Assembly (NCBI GenBank): GCA_022821805.1
Contig: JAJECX010000038.1
Location: 62,001 to 126,000, forward strand
DNA: 64,000 nt
Source of the DNA: Anaerolineae bacterium
GTDB lineage: Bacteria > Chloroflexota > Anaerolineae > Aggregatilineales > Phototrophicaceae
Direction: 5' to 3'
Below are positions 54,253-63,878 of the stretch, piece after piece. The notes beneath the pieces were generated by a model that worked only from the letters and a program-made list of their open reading frames with translations, did not search any database and was not told the origin of the DNA. The translations under genes and the position numbers were made by a program. Position 1 is the stretch's first letter; every line of letters starts with the position of its first letter.

Positions 54253-55656
54253 ATGGAGAGCAGTACCATGGCGAAAGATGCACGTACAGCCTGGAAAGCG
54301 GCCGCCAAATTGCTGGAGCGGCGTTGGGACCGCGCAAGCTACGAGGCATGGCTGCGCCCGACCACATATTTGCGCTGCGAAAATGATACCTTCGTGGTCG
54401 GCGTGCCCGACAGCTACGTCTTCGATATGCTGGCGCATCGGCTCCATAGCGATGTCAAGGAGGCGCTGCGCGAGGCGACGGGGCGCGCGGTGGACGTAGA
54501 ATTCCGTGTACAGCAGGCGCCAGTGGCGTCGCTCGACGGCGAAGCGGAAATGCCGCTCTTCAAGTTGATGGCGCAGCGGCCGAGCGCGGCGGAGCCGGGT
54601 CCGCTGGCGCCAATCCAGCGCGCCAATGGCGCCGACCTGCCGGAGAGCGCAATTAACCCGAGGATGGTTTTCGAGCGCTTCATCGTCAATGATTCCAATC
54701 ACTTAGCGACGGAAGCGGCGCGCGCGGTCGCCGAGCACCCGGCCACGGTTTATAATCCCTTTCTCGTTTACGGCGGCGTCGGCATCGGCAAGACCCATCT
54801 GCTGCACGCCATTGCCAACTCGTGCCAGGATCGCGGTCTGCGCGTGCTCTACGTTTCATCGGAAGCCTTCACCAATGACCTGGTGCACGCGATTCGCAAT
54901 CGCACGTCGCCAATGTTTCGCGAGAAGTATCGCTCGGTGGATGTGCTGCTGGTCGACGATATTCAGTTCATCCGCGGCAAAGACACGACGCAGGAAGAAT
55001 TCTTCCACACCTTCAATACGCTGGTGAACTTCAACCGGCAAATCGTGCTGGCGTCGGACCGTCATCCGCGCGAGTTGACGACGTTGGAAGATCGTCTGCG
55101 ATCGCGCTTTCAGGGCGGGTTGGTGGCGGATATTGCGCCGCCGGAATTGGAGACGCGCATCGCGATCATGGAATTATGGGCGCGGGAGCGCAACATTCAG
55201 ATTCCGTCCAAGGTGCTTCATGTGATCGCCGAGCGCTCTTCCAGCTGCATCCGCGAACTGAACGGCCTCTTCAATCAGATTGCGGCGCGGCTGCGAATCA
55301 ACGGCGGCGGCAATCTGAGCGTGCGGCGGGCGGAAGCTACACTGAACCGCTACGAGAAGCCGGCGGAGCAAATCACCGTGAGCCACATCATTGACGTTAT
55401 TGCGGCGGCGTTCAACCTGGAAAGCGACGCGCTAAAGGGCAAGAAGCGGGTGGCGCGGATCAATCACGCGCGGCAGGTGGCGATGTATCTGGCGCGAGAG
55501 ATGACGGAGTCATCGCTGCCGCAAATTGGCGATGTCTTCGGGCGCAGCCACACCACAGTTTTGCACGGCTGCAACAAAATCGAAGCGGAAATAAAGCTGG
55601 ACGCGCTGCTCAACGCGCGCGTGCAGCAGCTGCGAAAGCAGATTGCGCGGGTGTAA
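54253..55656 (+). CDS. dnaA: Chromosomal replication initiator protein DnaA
   Basis: 467 residues. Domain I (about 8-80; WDRASYEAWLRPTTYL), a short variable domain II, the AAA+ domain III (about 135-345) with Walker A YGGVGIGKTHLLHAI, Walker B VDVLLVDDIQFI and the sensor region LTTLEDRLRSRFQGG, and DNA-binding domain IV ending AREMTESSLPQIGDVFGRSH followed by TTVLHG. It binds ATP and the DnaA boxes to open the origin. Two in-frame ATGs (54253 and 54268) both have GGAG upstream; the second has the better spacing. It stands alone: the next gene is not dnaN. Confidence 0.97.
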   Translation: MESSTMAKDARTAWKAAAKLLERRWDRASYEAWLRPTTYLRCENDTFVVGVPDSYVFDMLAHRLHSDVKEALREATGRAVDVEFRVQQAPVASLDGEAEMPLFKLMAQRPSAAEPGPLAPIQRANGADLPESAINPRMVFERFIVNDSNHLATEAARAVAEHPATVYNPFLVYGGVGIGKTHLLHAIANSCQDRGLRVLYVSSEAFTNDLVHAIRNRTSPMFREKYRSVDVLLVDDIQFIRGKDTTQEEFFHTFNTLVNFNRQIVLASDRHPRELTTLEDRLRSRFQGGLVADIAPPELETRIAIMELWARERNIQIPSKVLHVIAERSSSCIRELNGLFNQIAARLRINGGGNLSVRRAEATLNRYEKPAEQITVSHIIDVIAAAFNLESDALKGKKRVARINHARQVAMYLAREMTESSLPQIGDVFGRSHTTVLHGCNKIEAEIKLDALLNARVQQLRKQIARV

Positions 55657-55820
55657 GCGAGACGCTCGCGCAACATCCACAATTCAGCTGGGCTTTAGCG
55701 CTGCCTAACGCTCGGCGGCAAGCCAGGCGGTCACCCTGTCGCGGCGCCAGACGATTCGCTACAATCAGCAGTCGTGCCAACATTTAGCGGCACACTCCGC
55801 CTAGCTAATCTGGATCGTCG

Positions 55821-58709
55821 ATGCAACTCACCGCCCCGCATGTCGCGCTATTGCTCCTGCTGCTTTTGCCGGTCGTATGGATAATCGGTTTCCCGCGGCA
55901 TGCCTTTCGCCGCCGGCGCGATATCAGCAGTCTGTTCTTGCGCAGCTTGATTATCGTGCTGCTCGTGCTGGCATTGGCGGGCTTGCAGAATGTGCAGGCG
56001 GTCGATCGGCTGGCGGTGGTTTTCCTGGTTGACGCTTCGGACAGCATGGGCAGCGGCAGCGATGATCTGCAGCTGGCATTCATTCGCGAGGCGATTAGCG
56101 CGAAGCAGCCGGATGATGAATGGGCGGCGCTGCTTTTTGGCGACAATGCGGTGCCCGAGACTGACTTCAGCATGGTGGGGGAGATTGAGGGATTCTCGTC
56201 TATTCCGTTAACCACCGGGACTGATATCGCCAACGCGATCCAGACCGGCTTGTCGATGTTCCCGCCGGATGCCTCGCGCCGCATGGTTGTGCTTAGCGAT
56301 GGCCAGGCGACGCAGGGCGATGCGATCGCGCGGGCGCAGCGGGCGGCTGTTGCCGGCGTGGAAATCAGCTACGTGCCTTACTTTCGCGAGGCTGAGCCCG
56401 ATGTGCGGATAACGGCGCTGGATTCGCCCGGGCGGATTGCCGAGAATCAGAGCTTTGATGTTTCGGTGAGCATCCATGCGGAGCAGGCGTCGCCAGCTAC
56501 ACTTCTTTTATACTCTGGCGGGCGACTTATCCACGAGGAAGCGCTGAATCTGCAAGCGGGCGATACGCGCTTCAGCCTGACCCAGACCAGCGAAAACAGC
56601 GGGTTCCTCGATTTCACGGCGCAAGTCGTCGTGCCCAATGTCAATGACAGCTTCAGCCAGAATAATCAGCTTGGCGCCTTCAGCCAGGTGGTTGGTCCGG
56701 CGCGCGTCCTCTTGATACGCTCGGATGAGGCGGAGACGGAGCAATTGCTGCCGGCGCTTGAGCAGGCGGGCATCATCGTCGATGTGGGCGAGCCGGGCGA
56801 TCTGCCGGTGAATATGGTTGGGCTGGCGAACTATAAATGCGTGATATTGGCTAATGTGCCGGCGACTGATTTGAGCGGGGCGCAGATGAGCCTGCTGGAT
56901 CAATATGTCAGCGATATCGGCGGCGGGCTGGTCATGATCGGCGGACCGCAAAGTTATGCGCCGGGCGGTTATTATCAGACTCCGCTGGAGCGCACCTTGC
57001 CGGTCGAAATGCAGATCAAGGATCAGAAGCGCCTGCCGCAGTTGACGATCGCCTATCTGATCGATCGCTCGGGCAGCATGGGGCAGATTGGGCGCAGTGG
57101 CGTACCCAATCTGGAGTTGGCGAAGCGCGCGATCGTGCTGTCGCTGGGGCTGCTGCAGCCCTCTGACCGAGTCGCTATCGGCACTTTCGATACTGGCGGC
57201 GCCTGGGTGGCGCCGTTTCAGCAGGTGAATGACGCGCAGGCGCTGATCGCGATGACAAATACGATTCGCTCGGGCGGCGGCACTGATATTCTGGCTGGCT
57301 TGCGGCTGGTGGAGCGCGACATCATTGAAGAGCCGTCGCAAATCAAGCATCTGATATTGCTGACCGATGGCGGCGCCAACCCGACTGGTCTGGTCGAACT
57401 GACTGAAAACATGCGTGAAAGATTTTCCATAACGTTGTCGGCGATCGCTATTGGGCGGCGCCCTGGCGCGATGCTGCAGCCGATGGCGGAGGCCGGCGGC
57501 GGCAACTATTATGCGGTGGAAAATGTCGAGCAGATTCCGCTGATATTTGCCCAAGAGACCGTGCTCGCTTCCCGCTCGTACATCGTCGAGGAGACGTTTA
57601 GGCCGCGGGTAACGGGCAGCAGCGCGATAATCGATGGCATAGGCGAGACGCCGCCATTGCGGGGATATGTGGCGACCACGCCTAAAGTGGCTGCTCAGCG
57701 CATCCTCAGCGGACCAGAACCGCATTCAGATCCGATATTGGCGTCCTGGCAATATGGTTTGGGACGGGTGGTAGCATGGACAGCGGACGCGAGCGGGCGT
57801 TGGGCGAATGATTGGGTGCGCTGGGAGGATTTCTCCCGTTTTTGGGGGCAGGTTGTGGCCTGGAGCATCAATGCCGGGGCGAGCCAGAATCTGGAAACGC
57901 GAATAATGCTGGAGAACGAGAGGGCGCGGATCGTTGTTGACGCGCGCGATGATGACGGGCAGTTTCTCGATGGCTTGCGCCTGACGAGCGCGTTGCTGAA
58001 TCCGGCCGGCGACAGCCTGCGCATACCGTTGCAACAGACGGCGCCGGGACGCTACGAGGCGACATTCGTCCCGCAGAACGAGGGCGCTTATTTCCTCACC
58101 GTCAGCGGCGAAGCGCAGTTGACCGCCGGCGCGACCAATCTGACCGACCTCAATGGCTGGGTGATGTCGTATTCGCCGGAGTATATTCCGCGCCCGCATG
58201 ATGAGCGCACGCTGGCGGAGATCGCCGAAATCACTGGCGGGCGCAACTTGGCGCAGAAGCCCGAGGATGTCTTCGCGCATGACCTTGGCGAGCGTCAAGC
58301 GGCGACCGATATCTGGGAGCGGCTGGTGCTGCTGGCTTTGATCGTGCTGCCCTTCGATATTGCGGTACGGCGTCTGATCATCACGCGGAGTGATCTGCAG
58401 CGCTTGCGCAGTTATCTTTTTGGCGGCGGGCGCGACCAAGCGCGCTCGCAGCAGATGCAGGCGCTTTTCAGCGCGCGCGGACGCGGTCGTGAAGCGACTG
58501 GTTACGGAGACCGTCCCTATCTGCGGCCGCGGAGACCAAGACCCGATCGTCCGCCGCCTGATATGCTGGCGGCGCCGGTAGTTCCGAAGACGACCAGCGG
58601 CCGGGATGCGCTGGAGCCGGAATTCAAGATTGAGGAAACGGTTGTGGTGAATCTGGGCGATCAGTTGTTGCGGCGGCGCAAGCGGCGTGATGACGCGGAT
58701 GACGAATAG
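55821..58709 (+). CDS. Double von Willebrand A membrane protein with GATase-like domain
   Basis: 962 residues. Two N-terminal helices (about 8-24, 40-56) flank a cytoplasmic RRRRD loop. VWA-1 (about 62-190) has the MIDAS DASDS (71-75); VWA-2 (about 408-570) has DRSGS, TDGG and a preserved metal site. Between them is a beta domain and a flavodoxin/glutamine-amidotransferase-like domain (about 290-380; VGPARVLLIRSDEAETEQLL, GGGLVMIGGPQSY). A C-terminal helix (about 835-855) precedes a basic, Arg/Pro-rich tail. This resembles aerotolerance/BatA-like and DUF-type VWA proteins; function unknown. The large middle part should be extracytoplasmic. Confidence 0.85.
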   Translation: MQLTAPHVALLLLLLLPVVWIIGFPRHAFRRRRDISSLFLRSLIIVLLVLALAGLQNVQAVDRLAVVFLVDASDSMGSGSDDLQLAFIREAISAKQPDDEWAALLFGDNAVPETDFSMVGEIEGFSSIPLTTGTDIANAIQTGLSMFPPDASRRMVVLSDGQATQGDAIARAQRAAVAGVEISYVPYFREAEPDVRITALDSPGRIAENQSFDVSVSIHAEQASPATLLLYSGGRLIHEEALNLQAGDTRFSLTQTSENSGFLDFTAQVVVPNVNDSFSQNNQLGAFSQVVGPARVLLIRSDEAETEQLLPALEQAGIIVDVGEPGDLPVNMVGLANYKCVILANVPATDLSGAQMSLLDQYVSDIGGGLVMIGGPQSYAPGGYYQTPLERTLPVEMQIKDQKRLPQLTIAYLIDRSGSMGQIGRSGVPNLELAKRAIVLSLGLLQPSDRVAIGTFDTGGAWVAPFQQVNDAQALIAMTNTIRSGGGTDILAGLRLVERDIIEEPSQIKHLILLTDGGANPTGLVELTENMRERFSITLSAIAIGRRPGAMLQPMAEAGGGNYYAVENVEQIPLIFAQETVLASRSYIVEETFRPRVTGSSAIIDGIGETPPLRGYVATTPKVAAQRILSGPEPHSDPILASWQYGLGRVVAWTADASGRWANDWVRWEDFSRFWGQVVAWSINAGASQNLETRIMLENERARIVVDARDDDGQFLDGLRLTSALLNPAGDSLRIPLQQTAPGRYEATFVPQNEGAYFLTVSGEAQLTAGATNLTDLNGWVMSYSPEYIPRPHDERTLAEIAEITGGRNLAQKPEDVFAHDLGERQAATDIWERLVLLALIVLPFDIAVRRLIITRSDLQRLRSYLFGGGRDQARSQQMQALFSARGRGREATGYGDRPYLRPRRPRPDRPPPDMLAAPVVPKTTSGRDALEPEFKIEETVVVNLGDQLLRRRKRRDDADDE

Positions 58710-58734
58710 ATTTTCTCGATTCTAAGGCATCCAT

Positions 58735-58763
58735 TTGAACAGATGCGCCGATTCAAATATAAT
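58735..58763 (+). promoter_or_regulatory. Strong sigma-70-like promoter of the XcyI-type R-M operon
   Basis: TTGAAC (58735-58740), exactly 17 bases, then TATAAT (58758-58763), 50 bases before the methyltransferase ATG. Best hexamer pair found in the window. Confidence 0.7.
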
Positions 58764-58813
58764 GAATCATATGTTCTCATATAGCGACAGGACTTAGCGC
58801 CATCAAGCAGTTA

Positions 58814-60304
58814 ATGACGTTTGCTCAGGCTGAAAGTGACATTAGAAGAATCTACGAAACGGACAAGGCGACGTTCGCAGAGGCTCGTATAAAACTGGAG
58901 CTAAAGTACGGTTCAACTTTGCAGCCAACACAAAACTTTAATCGTCGGCTCGTAAGTTTCCAAGCCAACAAGGACGTAAAGCTGCACAGATGGTTCAAGT
59001 TCAAAGAGGCTTTTTCCGCGCAGTTGGTTCATAGGCTGATTGAGTCTTTCGACTTGCATCCACCTTGTCACATCCTTGATCCATTTTCCGGCGCGTCGAC
59101 AACGTTGCTGGTTGCCAACGAGTTAGATTGTGATGCCACAGGTATTGAAGTATTGCCGATCGGCGACCTTGTGTGGAAGGCAAAGTCGCAATTTGGACCG
59201 CAGTTGATATCTAGACTGAAGGAAATACGCCAATGGGTCGAGTCGACGCCTCCGGGATTATCTGAGCGCCCGTTCCCTCACGTGCCAATTACGCAACATG
59301 CCTTTGATGCCAAGCACGAGGCGCAGTTAATGTGGTACGTAGAGCAATTCGCGGGCTTCAATGAAAACAGCAGTGTCAATAACCTGCTCAAATTCGTCCT
59401 GCTCACCATACTTGAGGACATCAGCTATACCAGCAAGGACGGTCAATTCTTGCGTTGGGACAGTCGCTCTGCGAAAGTTCGCGCACGAAATCGACAGCGT
59501 ATTGCGGCTGGTAAACGGCTCTATAAGGAATTTCGCAAATCATCAATACTGGAGGTAAAGACGGCAATACTCAAGGCGCTGGACCTGATAATCTCTGATG
59601 TCGCGTTGTCAAAGGGCTCTCTGAATCGCTCCGGCAAACAGCGCCTTATTCAGGGCACGGTGTTGGAAACTTTACCGCGGCAGGGGGCAGAGCAGTTCGA
59701 TGCCGTGATAACATCTCCGCCCTATTGCAACCGATACGATTACACTCGCACCTATGCGCTTGAATTGGCATTTCTCGGAATGACAAACGAAGAGGTCATA
59801 GCGCTGAGACAGGATTTAATCAGCTGCACGGTAGAGAACCGTTCGAAGTTAATGCGGCTTCGAAAGATGTACGAATCGCTAGGGCGTCTAAGTGATTTTG
59901 ACCTGGTTTGCGATATTCTCTCTCACAACAGCGCATTTCAAGAGATTCTGGAAGCGTTGAGAATCCGAAGCCGACGTCGAGAAGTGAATAACGCAGGCAT
60001 CATTTCAATGGTCGAGGGCTACTTTACCGAATTGGCATTTGTAACATTGGAACTGTTTCGCGTATGTAAACCTGGCGCATACGTTGGGATCGTCAACGAT
60101 AATGTTCGGTACAGTGGTGAGGTAATACCAGTAGACTTGCTGATGACCGATCTTGCGGCGAGCTTCGGTTTCGAGCCAGAAACCATACATGTTCTCGACC
60201 AGCGAAAAGGAAACAGCAGCCAGCAGATGGGAAAATACGGGCGCGAGGCGCTAAGAAAAAGCATTCTGATTTGGAAGAAGCCCGGAAGCCTCAATGCAAA
60301 CTGA
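58814..60304 (+). CDS. DNA methyltransferase of an XcyI-like R-M system (predicted N4-cytosine)
   Basis: 496 residues. SAM motif I HILDPFSGASTTLLVA near 87-102 comes before the catalytic SPPY in ITSPPYCNRYDYTRTYALEL near 300, and the S-P-P-Y form with this order suits N4-cytosine methylases. RKSILIWKKPGS closes the protein. ATG at 58814 fits the upstream promoter. The end overlaps the endonuclease gene by 11 bases. Predicted to protect the endonuclease's site; if the partner is truly XcyI-like the site would be CCCGGG, but that is inference. AT-richer than the VWA gene before it. Confidence 0.85.
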   Translation: MTFAQAESDIRRIYETDKATFAEARIKLELKYGSTLQPTQNFNRRLVSFQANKDVKLHRWFKFKEAFSAQLVHRLIESFDLHPPCHILDPFSGASTTLLVANELDCDATGIEVLPIGDLVWKAKSQFGPQLISRLKEIRQWVESTPPGLSERPFPHVPITQHAFDAKHEAQLMWYVEQFAGFNENSSVNNLLKFVLLTILEDISYTSKDGQFLRWDSRSAKVRARNRQRIAAGKRLYKEFRKSSILEVKTAILKALDLIISDVALSKGSLNRSGKQRLIQGTVLETLPRQGAEQFDAVITSPPYCNRYDYTRTYALELAFLGMTNEEVIALRQDLISCTVENRSKLMRLRKMYESLGRLSDFDLVCDILSHNSAFQEILEALRIRSRRREVNNAGIISMVEGYFTELAFVTLELFRVCKPGAYVGIVNDNVRYSGEVIPVDLLMTDLAASFGFEPETIHVLDQRKGNSSQQMGKYGREALRKSILIWKKPGSLNAN

Positions 60305-61259
60305 CAAACAGCGAGCGTGGGCGCTTGACCAACTGCAGAAAAGCATCTTCTTTCATCAGCGTCTTCATGAATGGCAACTGCTTGAGGTAGCAGAGCGGAT
60401 TGAAGACATTTCGGGCGAATCGCTTGCTTGGGACTTGCAAGAGCTAGAAATATCCGAAATGGCTTGGAAAAGGATTATCCACAGCGGAATCAAGCCCATT
60501 ATTGTATTCGCCCATCCGCATGTATTGACAAATGCGCATCGCTCGGTCGGCTATTACAGAATGTTGTCGATGGTGTCACAGAAGTCTATGGGTCAGATAG
60601 GTCTTGCTTCAACTCTATATGAGCAGACAGAGCGCCTACCAAGTACTGAGGCTGCTCACCGCATTGCCCGACGGCTAAATGCGCTGATTTGCATGTTGAT
60701 TGAACAGGACCAAGAAATAGAGATACGCGAGTTTGACTTGTGGCGCGGAATGGCAGCCGGCTCCCAGGCGCAGGGATCCTGGCAGAACAGAAAAGGCGAT
60801 CTCATAGAAGAGATTATGAGGAGAGATTTGCTGTCTCAGTTGTATCGAGTCGGATTGATCGAGAGCGACAACACGGTAGACATAAGCCCCCGAGTAGTGG
60901 AATTGAATCTGATTGATGGACGCATTGTTCGGATGGGATCAGAACCGGATATCGAGGTCTTCACAAAGGGCAGGATTCAGGCTGCAATGGAAATGAAAGG
61001 CGGTATTGATCCGGCGGGTGTTCTTGAGCGCGTTGGCGCGGCGATAAAGAGTTTGCGGCGTTCGAAAGAGACAAGCCCAGGCGCGATCACTATCCTTGTC
61101 ATGACGGCAGTCTCTCTATCCGCGCAAGCTAGGAGCGATATCGAGTCAAGCCGACTTAGCGTGAATTACTTGTTTACCGTCGAAGACATTTTGCATGACG
61201 TCGAACGCATGGCCGAATACTACAGTGTATTGGGGTTAAATTCCTTGGAATTCAATTAG
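60294..61259 (+). CDS. XcyI-family type II restriction endonuclease
   Basis: 321 residues. Matches the layout I recall for XcyI/Cfr9I-type enzymes: an N-terminal helical half (WALDQLQKSIFFHQRLHEW; IIVFAHPHVLTN), then GSWQNRKGD near 161 and the catalytic block RMGSEPDIEVF (Asp219) with AAMEMKGGIDPAGVLERVGA (Glu233-x-Lys235), a PD-(D/E)xK site. These enzymes cut CCCGGG. Its ATG lies inside the methylase end, so translation is coupled, with the methylase made first, an order that protects the host. No C-regulator gene is seen. Confidence 0.85.
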   Translation: MQTDKQRAWALDQLQKSIFFHQRLHEWQLLEVAERIEDISGESLAWDLQELEISEMAWKRIIHSGIKPIIVFAHPHVLTNAHRSVGYYRMLSMVSQKSMGQIGLASTLYEQTERLPSTEAAHRIARRLNALICMLIEQDQEIEIREFDLWRGMAAGSQAQGSWQNRKGDLIEEIMRRDLLSQLYRVGLIESDNTVDISPRVVELNLIDGRIVRMGSEPDIEVFTKGRIQAAMEMKGGIDPAGVLERVGAAIKSLRRSKETSPGAITILVMTAVSLSAQARSDIESSRLSVNYLFTVEDILHDVERMAEYYSVLGLNSLEFN

Positions 61260-61270
61260 AGCAGCCCCGC

Positions 61271-62269
61271 TCACTCATCGGTCGCGCAGCCGCTGCCCGC
61301 CAGCGTTTCGCTATCGTCTACGAAGACCGATTGCGCCGCGCTGTCCTGGATGGTGTTTTCGTGCAGAAATACAGTGGAGCCAAAGAGGATGCTGATGCCA
61401 TGCTGGGCGCTGCCCTGGATGGTATTGCCGGCCAGGGTGGCTTCCGAGTGATAGTCGACGATGATGCCATTGCCTTGGCGTATCTTGGGCGCATCGCTTG
61501 ACCCGCGGGTATCGGAGACGATATTGTCGCAGATATGCGCCATCGACATATCGAGAAGCTGAATGCCGGTTTCCGCATTGTCTACGACGATATTGCCAAA
61601 GACATCGGCGTGCGACATTTCGGTGATGGCGATGCCGTGCTGGCCGTTGTCGGTGACCACGTTGTCGAATACTTCAATCATGCCGGTCATATTGGTGTAG
61701 ATGCCGCTGCGGGTATGGCCGAAGACGAGATTGCCGATGACGCGGGATGTGGGCCACTGCGTCGTATTGGTGACGTGAATGCCCATGCCGTAGGGTGGCT
61801 GGGCGTGGAAGACGGTGTTGTCAAGGATATCGGCGGCGCCGAGCCGCACCTTGATGCCGACCAGGCGGCTGTCGGAGACGATGTTGTCGCGGATGGTGAT
61901 GTCTTCGCTGTGCGTGACAAAGATGCCGTACTGGCCGCCGACGATCGTCAGCCCTTCTATGGTGACCGCCTGGGTGTCGGTGATGGCGATGACGGGTTCA
62001 TCGGCTGCGGGCGCTAGCAGCACTTCGCCGTTGCCGGTGGACCGCAGGCTGACGGGACGGCTGACGGCCAGCGTCTCGGGGTAGGTTCCGGCGGCGATCT
62101 CGATGACGGCATGATCGGGCGCGGCTGCCAGCGCCTCAGCAATCGTCGCATAGTCGCCTGGTACGCGGATGACGACGACCAGCGCCGCTGATGTCGCCGA
62201 TAAGGCAAGCGCCAGGATCAGCGCGAGTGCGCGAAATAAGCGAAAGGTTTGCTGCCCCGCGCTTGACAT
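61271..62269 (-). CDS. Secreted right-handed parallel beta-helix protein (NosD/pectate-lyase-like)
   Basis: 332 residues. A signal or membrane helix (about 11-36) is followed by IRVPGDYATIAEALAAAPDH, the usual entry to a beta-helix, then repeated turns rich in N and G: GNGEVLLAP, GLTIVGGQYGIFVTHSEDI, TIRDNIVSDS, GNLVFGHTRSGIYTN, GNIVVDNAETGIQLL. No pectate-lyase catalytic set is evident. NosD-like proteins bind or process carbohydrates, or help metal sites. It begins seven bases after the permease stop, so it probably belongs to the sugar transport operon. Confidence 0.87.
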   Translation of the reverse strand: MSSAGQQTFRLFRALALILALALSATSAALVVVIRVPGDYATIAEALAAAPDHAVIEIAAGTYPETLAVSRPVSLRSTGNGEVLLAPAADEPVIAITDTQAVTIEGLTIVGGQYGIFVTHSEDITIRDNIVSDSRLVGIKVRLGAADILDNTVFHAQPPYGMGIHVTNTTQWPTSRVIGNLVFGHTRSGIYTNMTGMIEVFDNVVTDNGQHGIAITEMSHADVFGNIVVDNAETGIQLLDMSMAHICDNIVSDTRGSSDAPKIRQGNGIIVDYHSEATLAGNTIQGSAQHGISILFGSTVFLHENTIQDSAAQSVFVDDSETLAGSGCATDE

Positions 62270-62275
62270 TGCCGC

Positions 62276-63871
62276 TTATCCCTTGACTGCGCCCGCGGTC
62301 ACGCCGCGTACGAAATAGCGCTGCAGGCTGAAAAAGACGATCAATGGCACAACCATGGTGATAAAGGCGCCGGAGGCGAGGATGTCCCATTCGTTGGCGT
62401 ACTGGCCCACAAGTTGCCGGATGCCGACCGTGAGCGGAAAAAGTTGCTGGTCGACCAGGAAGATGAGGGCGTTCATCAGGTCGTTCCAGATCCAGACGAA
62501 TTGAAAGATGCCCAGCGAGGCGATGGCGGGCATGGACAGCGGGATGACGATGCGGAAGAACATGCCGAATTCGGAAGCGCCATCGACGCGCGCCGCTTCA
62601 AAGAGCTCGCCGGGCAGGTCGCGGAAGAAATTATAGAGCAGGAAGATGGCGAAGGGCGTGCCGTAGGAGGCGTGGGCGATCCAGATGCCGGGGAAAGTGC
62701 CGATCAAGCCGGCCGCGTTCAACATGCGCAGCACCGGTATCCAGGTGGTCTGCATGGGCACGATCAGCATGGCAATGCACAACAAGTAGAAGACGTTGCG
62801 GAAGGGCAAGTCGAGCCAGCAGAAGGCATAGGCGGCCGTCGCCGCGAATACAATTGTTAAGAGGGTGCTGGGTATGGTGATGATAAAGCTGTTTTTGAAG
62901 AAGTTTAAGAAGCCCGGTTCCGCAAGTTGCTCGCGTGTGAATACTTCCACGTAGTTTTCTAGCGTCAGCAGTGGATTCTGAATGCCCAGCTCCATTTCGA
63001 TAGTACCAGCGAAGTCGGGCGCGGCTTTGAACTCGAATTGACCATCGGCACTGACATGAAGCGTCCCGGCCAGTGGCAGTTGAGCCGTCATACCAGCGTC
63101 GACTGTTTGCAGCGGTCCGCCGGCGCGCTCCATCGCGTATTGGATGGTAAAGGGTGGGCTGGCGGTGTCTGACTGGTCGATCGTCGCCTCGAAAGTACCG
63201 ACGAAGCTGGCGCGCGGCTCGAATTCGTAACTGCCGTCTTCGTAGACGATGATTTTGCCGGCGCGGGGCACGCGTTCCGATTCGCCAATTGCTTCGATTT
63301 CCAGTTCTCCTTGGATGGATTCAAAGCCTTGCAGTTGGAATTCTGCCGTGAAGGGCGTCTCGGAGGATTCGATTTCGGTCACGAAGGCACCGGAATAACC
63401 GGCCGCGGGCGCGAAATCGTAGGCGCCGTCCGCACGTGCCGTAACTGTGCCGACGCCAGCGAGCGCGATGGGCTGGTCGAATGCCTCAACGGTGATGCTG
63501 CCGATGATCTGCTGAATGCGGACTCGGCCAATTGTGGCGGCGGGTATTCCTTCGACCGCGTCGGTCAGCAATTCGCCGCTGGTGCTATCGCCGGCGACAA
63601 CCGTGTTTTCACCGCTCTCGCCGGACTCCAGGACGCGCAGCTCCCAGAGCTGATCGGTGACGGTGCGCTGTCCGCTGGCGAGGGTCCACCAACCGGAGGC
63701 GGAGATATCGCCGCGCGTGCGAAAGGACGTGACTGCCAGCCCTACTGAAGGCACGAGCCAGATGATGCCGATTATCAGCAGAATCGCGTGTATCGGTCCG
63801 CGCCTTGTGACGGTGATGAGCGCTTCGGTCAGGCTTGCGCGCCTGTTGACGTTCAGGCTTTGCGCGTCCAA
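62276..63871 (-). CDS. MalG-type carbohydrate ABC permease with an inserted repeat domain
   Basis: 531 residues; normal MalG-type permeases have about 280. TM1 (about 27-49) is normal, then about 250 extra residues (52-300) sit in the first external loop before LENYVEVFTREQLAE and the usual five further helices. The EAA loop is intact (EAARVDGASEFGMFFRIVIP). The insert holds three related units exactly 64 residues apart: GTVTARADGAYDF (141), GKIIVYEDGSYEF (205), GTLHVSADGQFEF (269), each followed by a x-G-(A/T)-(F/I) strand. TTG at 63869-63871 follows GAGGA five bases upstream. Substrate: a sugar or oligosaccharide, unspecified. Confidence 0.9.
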   Translation of the reverse strand: MDAQSLNVNRRASLTEALITVTRRGPIHAILLIIGIIWLVPSVGLAVTSFRTRGDISASGWWTLASGQRTVTDQLWELRVLESGESGENTVVAGDSTSGELLTDAVEGIPAATIGRVRIQQIIGSITVEAFDQPIALAGVGTVTARADGAYDFAPAAGYSGAFVTEIESSETPFTAEFQLQGFESIQGELEIEAIGESERVPRAGKIIVYEDGSYEFEPRASFVGTFEATIDQSDTASPPFTIQYAMERAGGPLQTVDAGMTAQLPLAGTLHVSADGQFEFKAAPDFAGTIEMELGIQNPLLTLENYVEVFTREQLAEPGFLNFFKNSFIITIPSTLLTIVFAATAAYAFCWLDLPFRNVFYLLCIAMLIVPMQTTWIPVLRMLNAAGLIGTFPGIWIAHASYGTPFAIFLLYNFFRDLPGELFEAARVDGASEFGMFFRIVIPLSMPAIASLGIFQFVWIWNDLMNALIFLVDQQLFPLTVGIRQLVGQYANEWDILASGAFITMVVPLIVFFSLQRYFVRGVTAGAVKG

Positions 63872-63878
63872 GGCGTCC

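Noticed and set aside
56508-57725. 405-codon minus-strand open frame
   Set aside because: Shadow of the double VWA gene.
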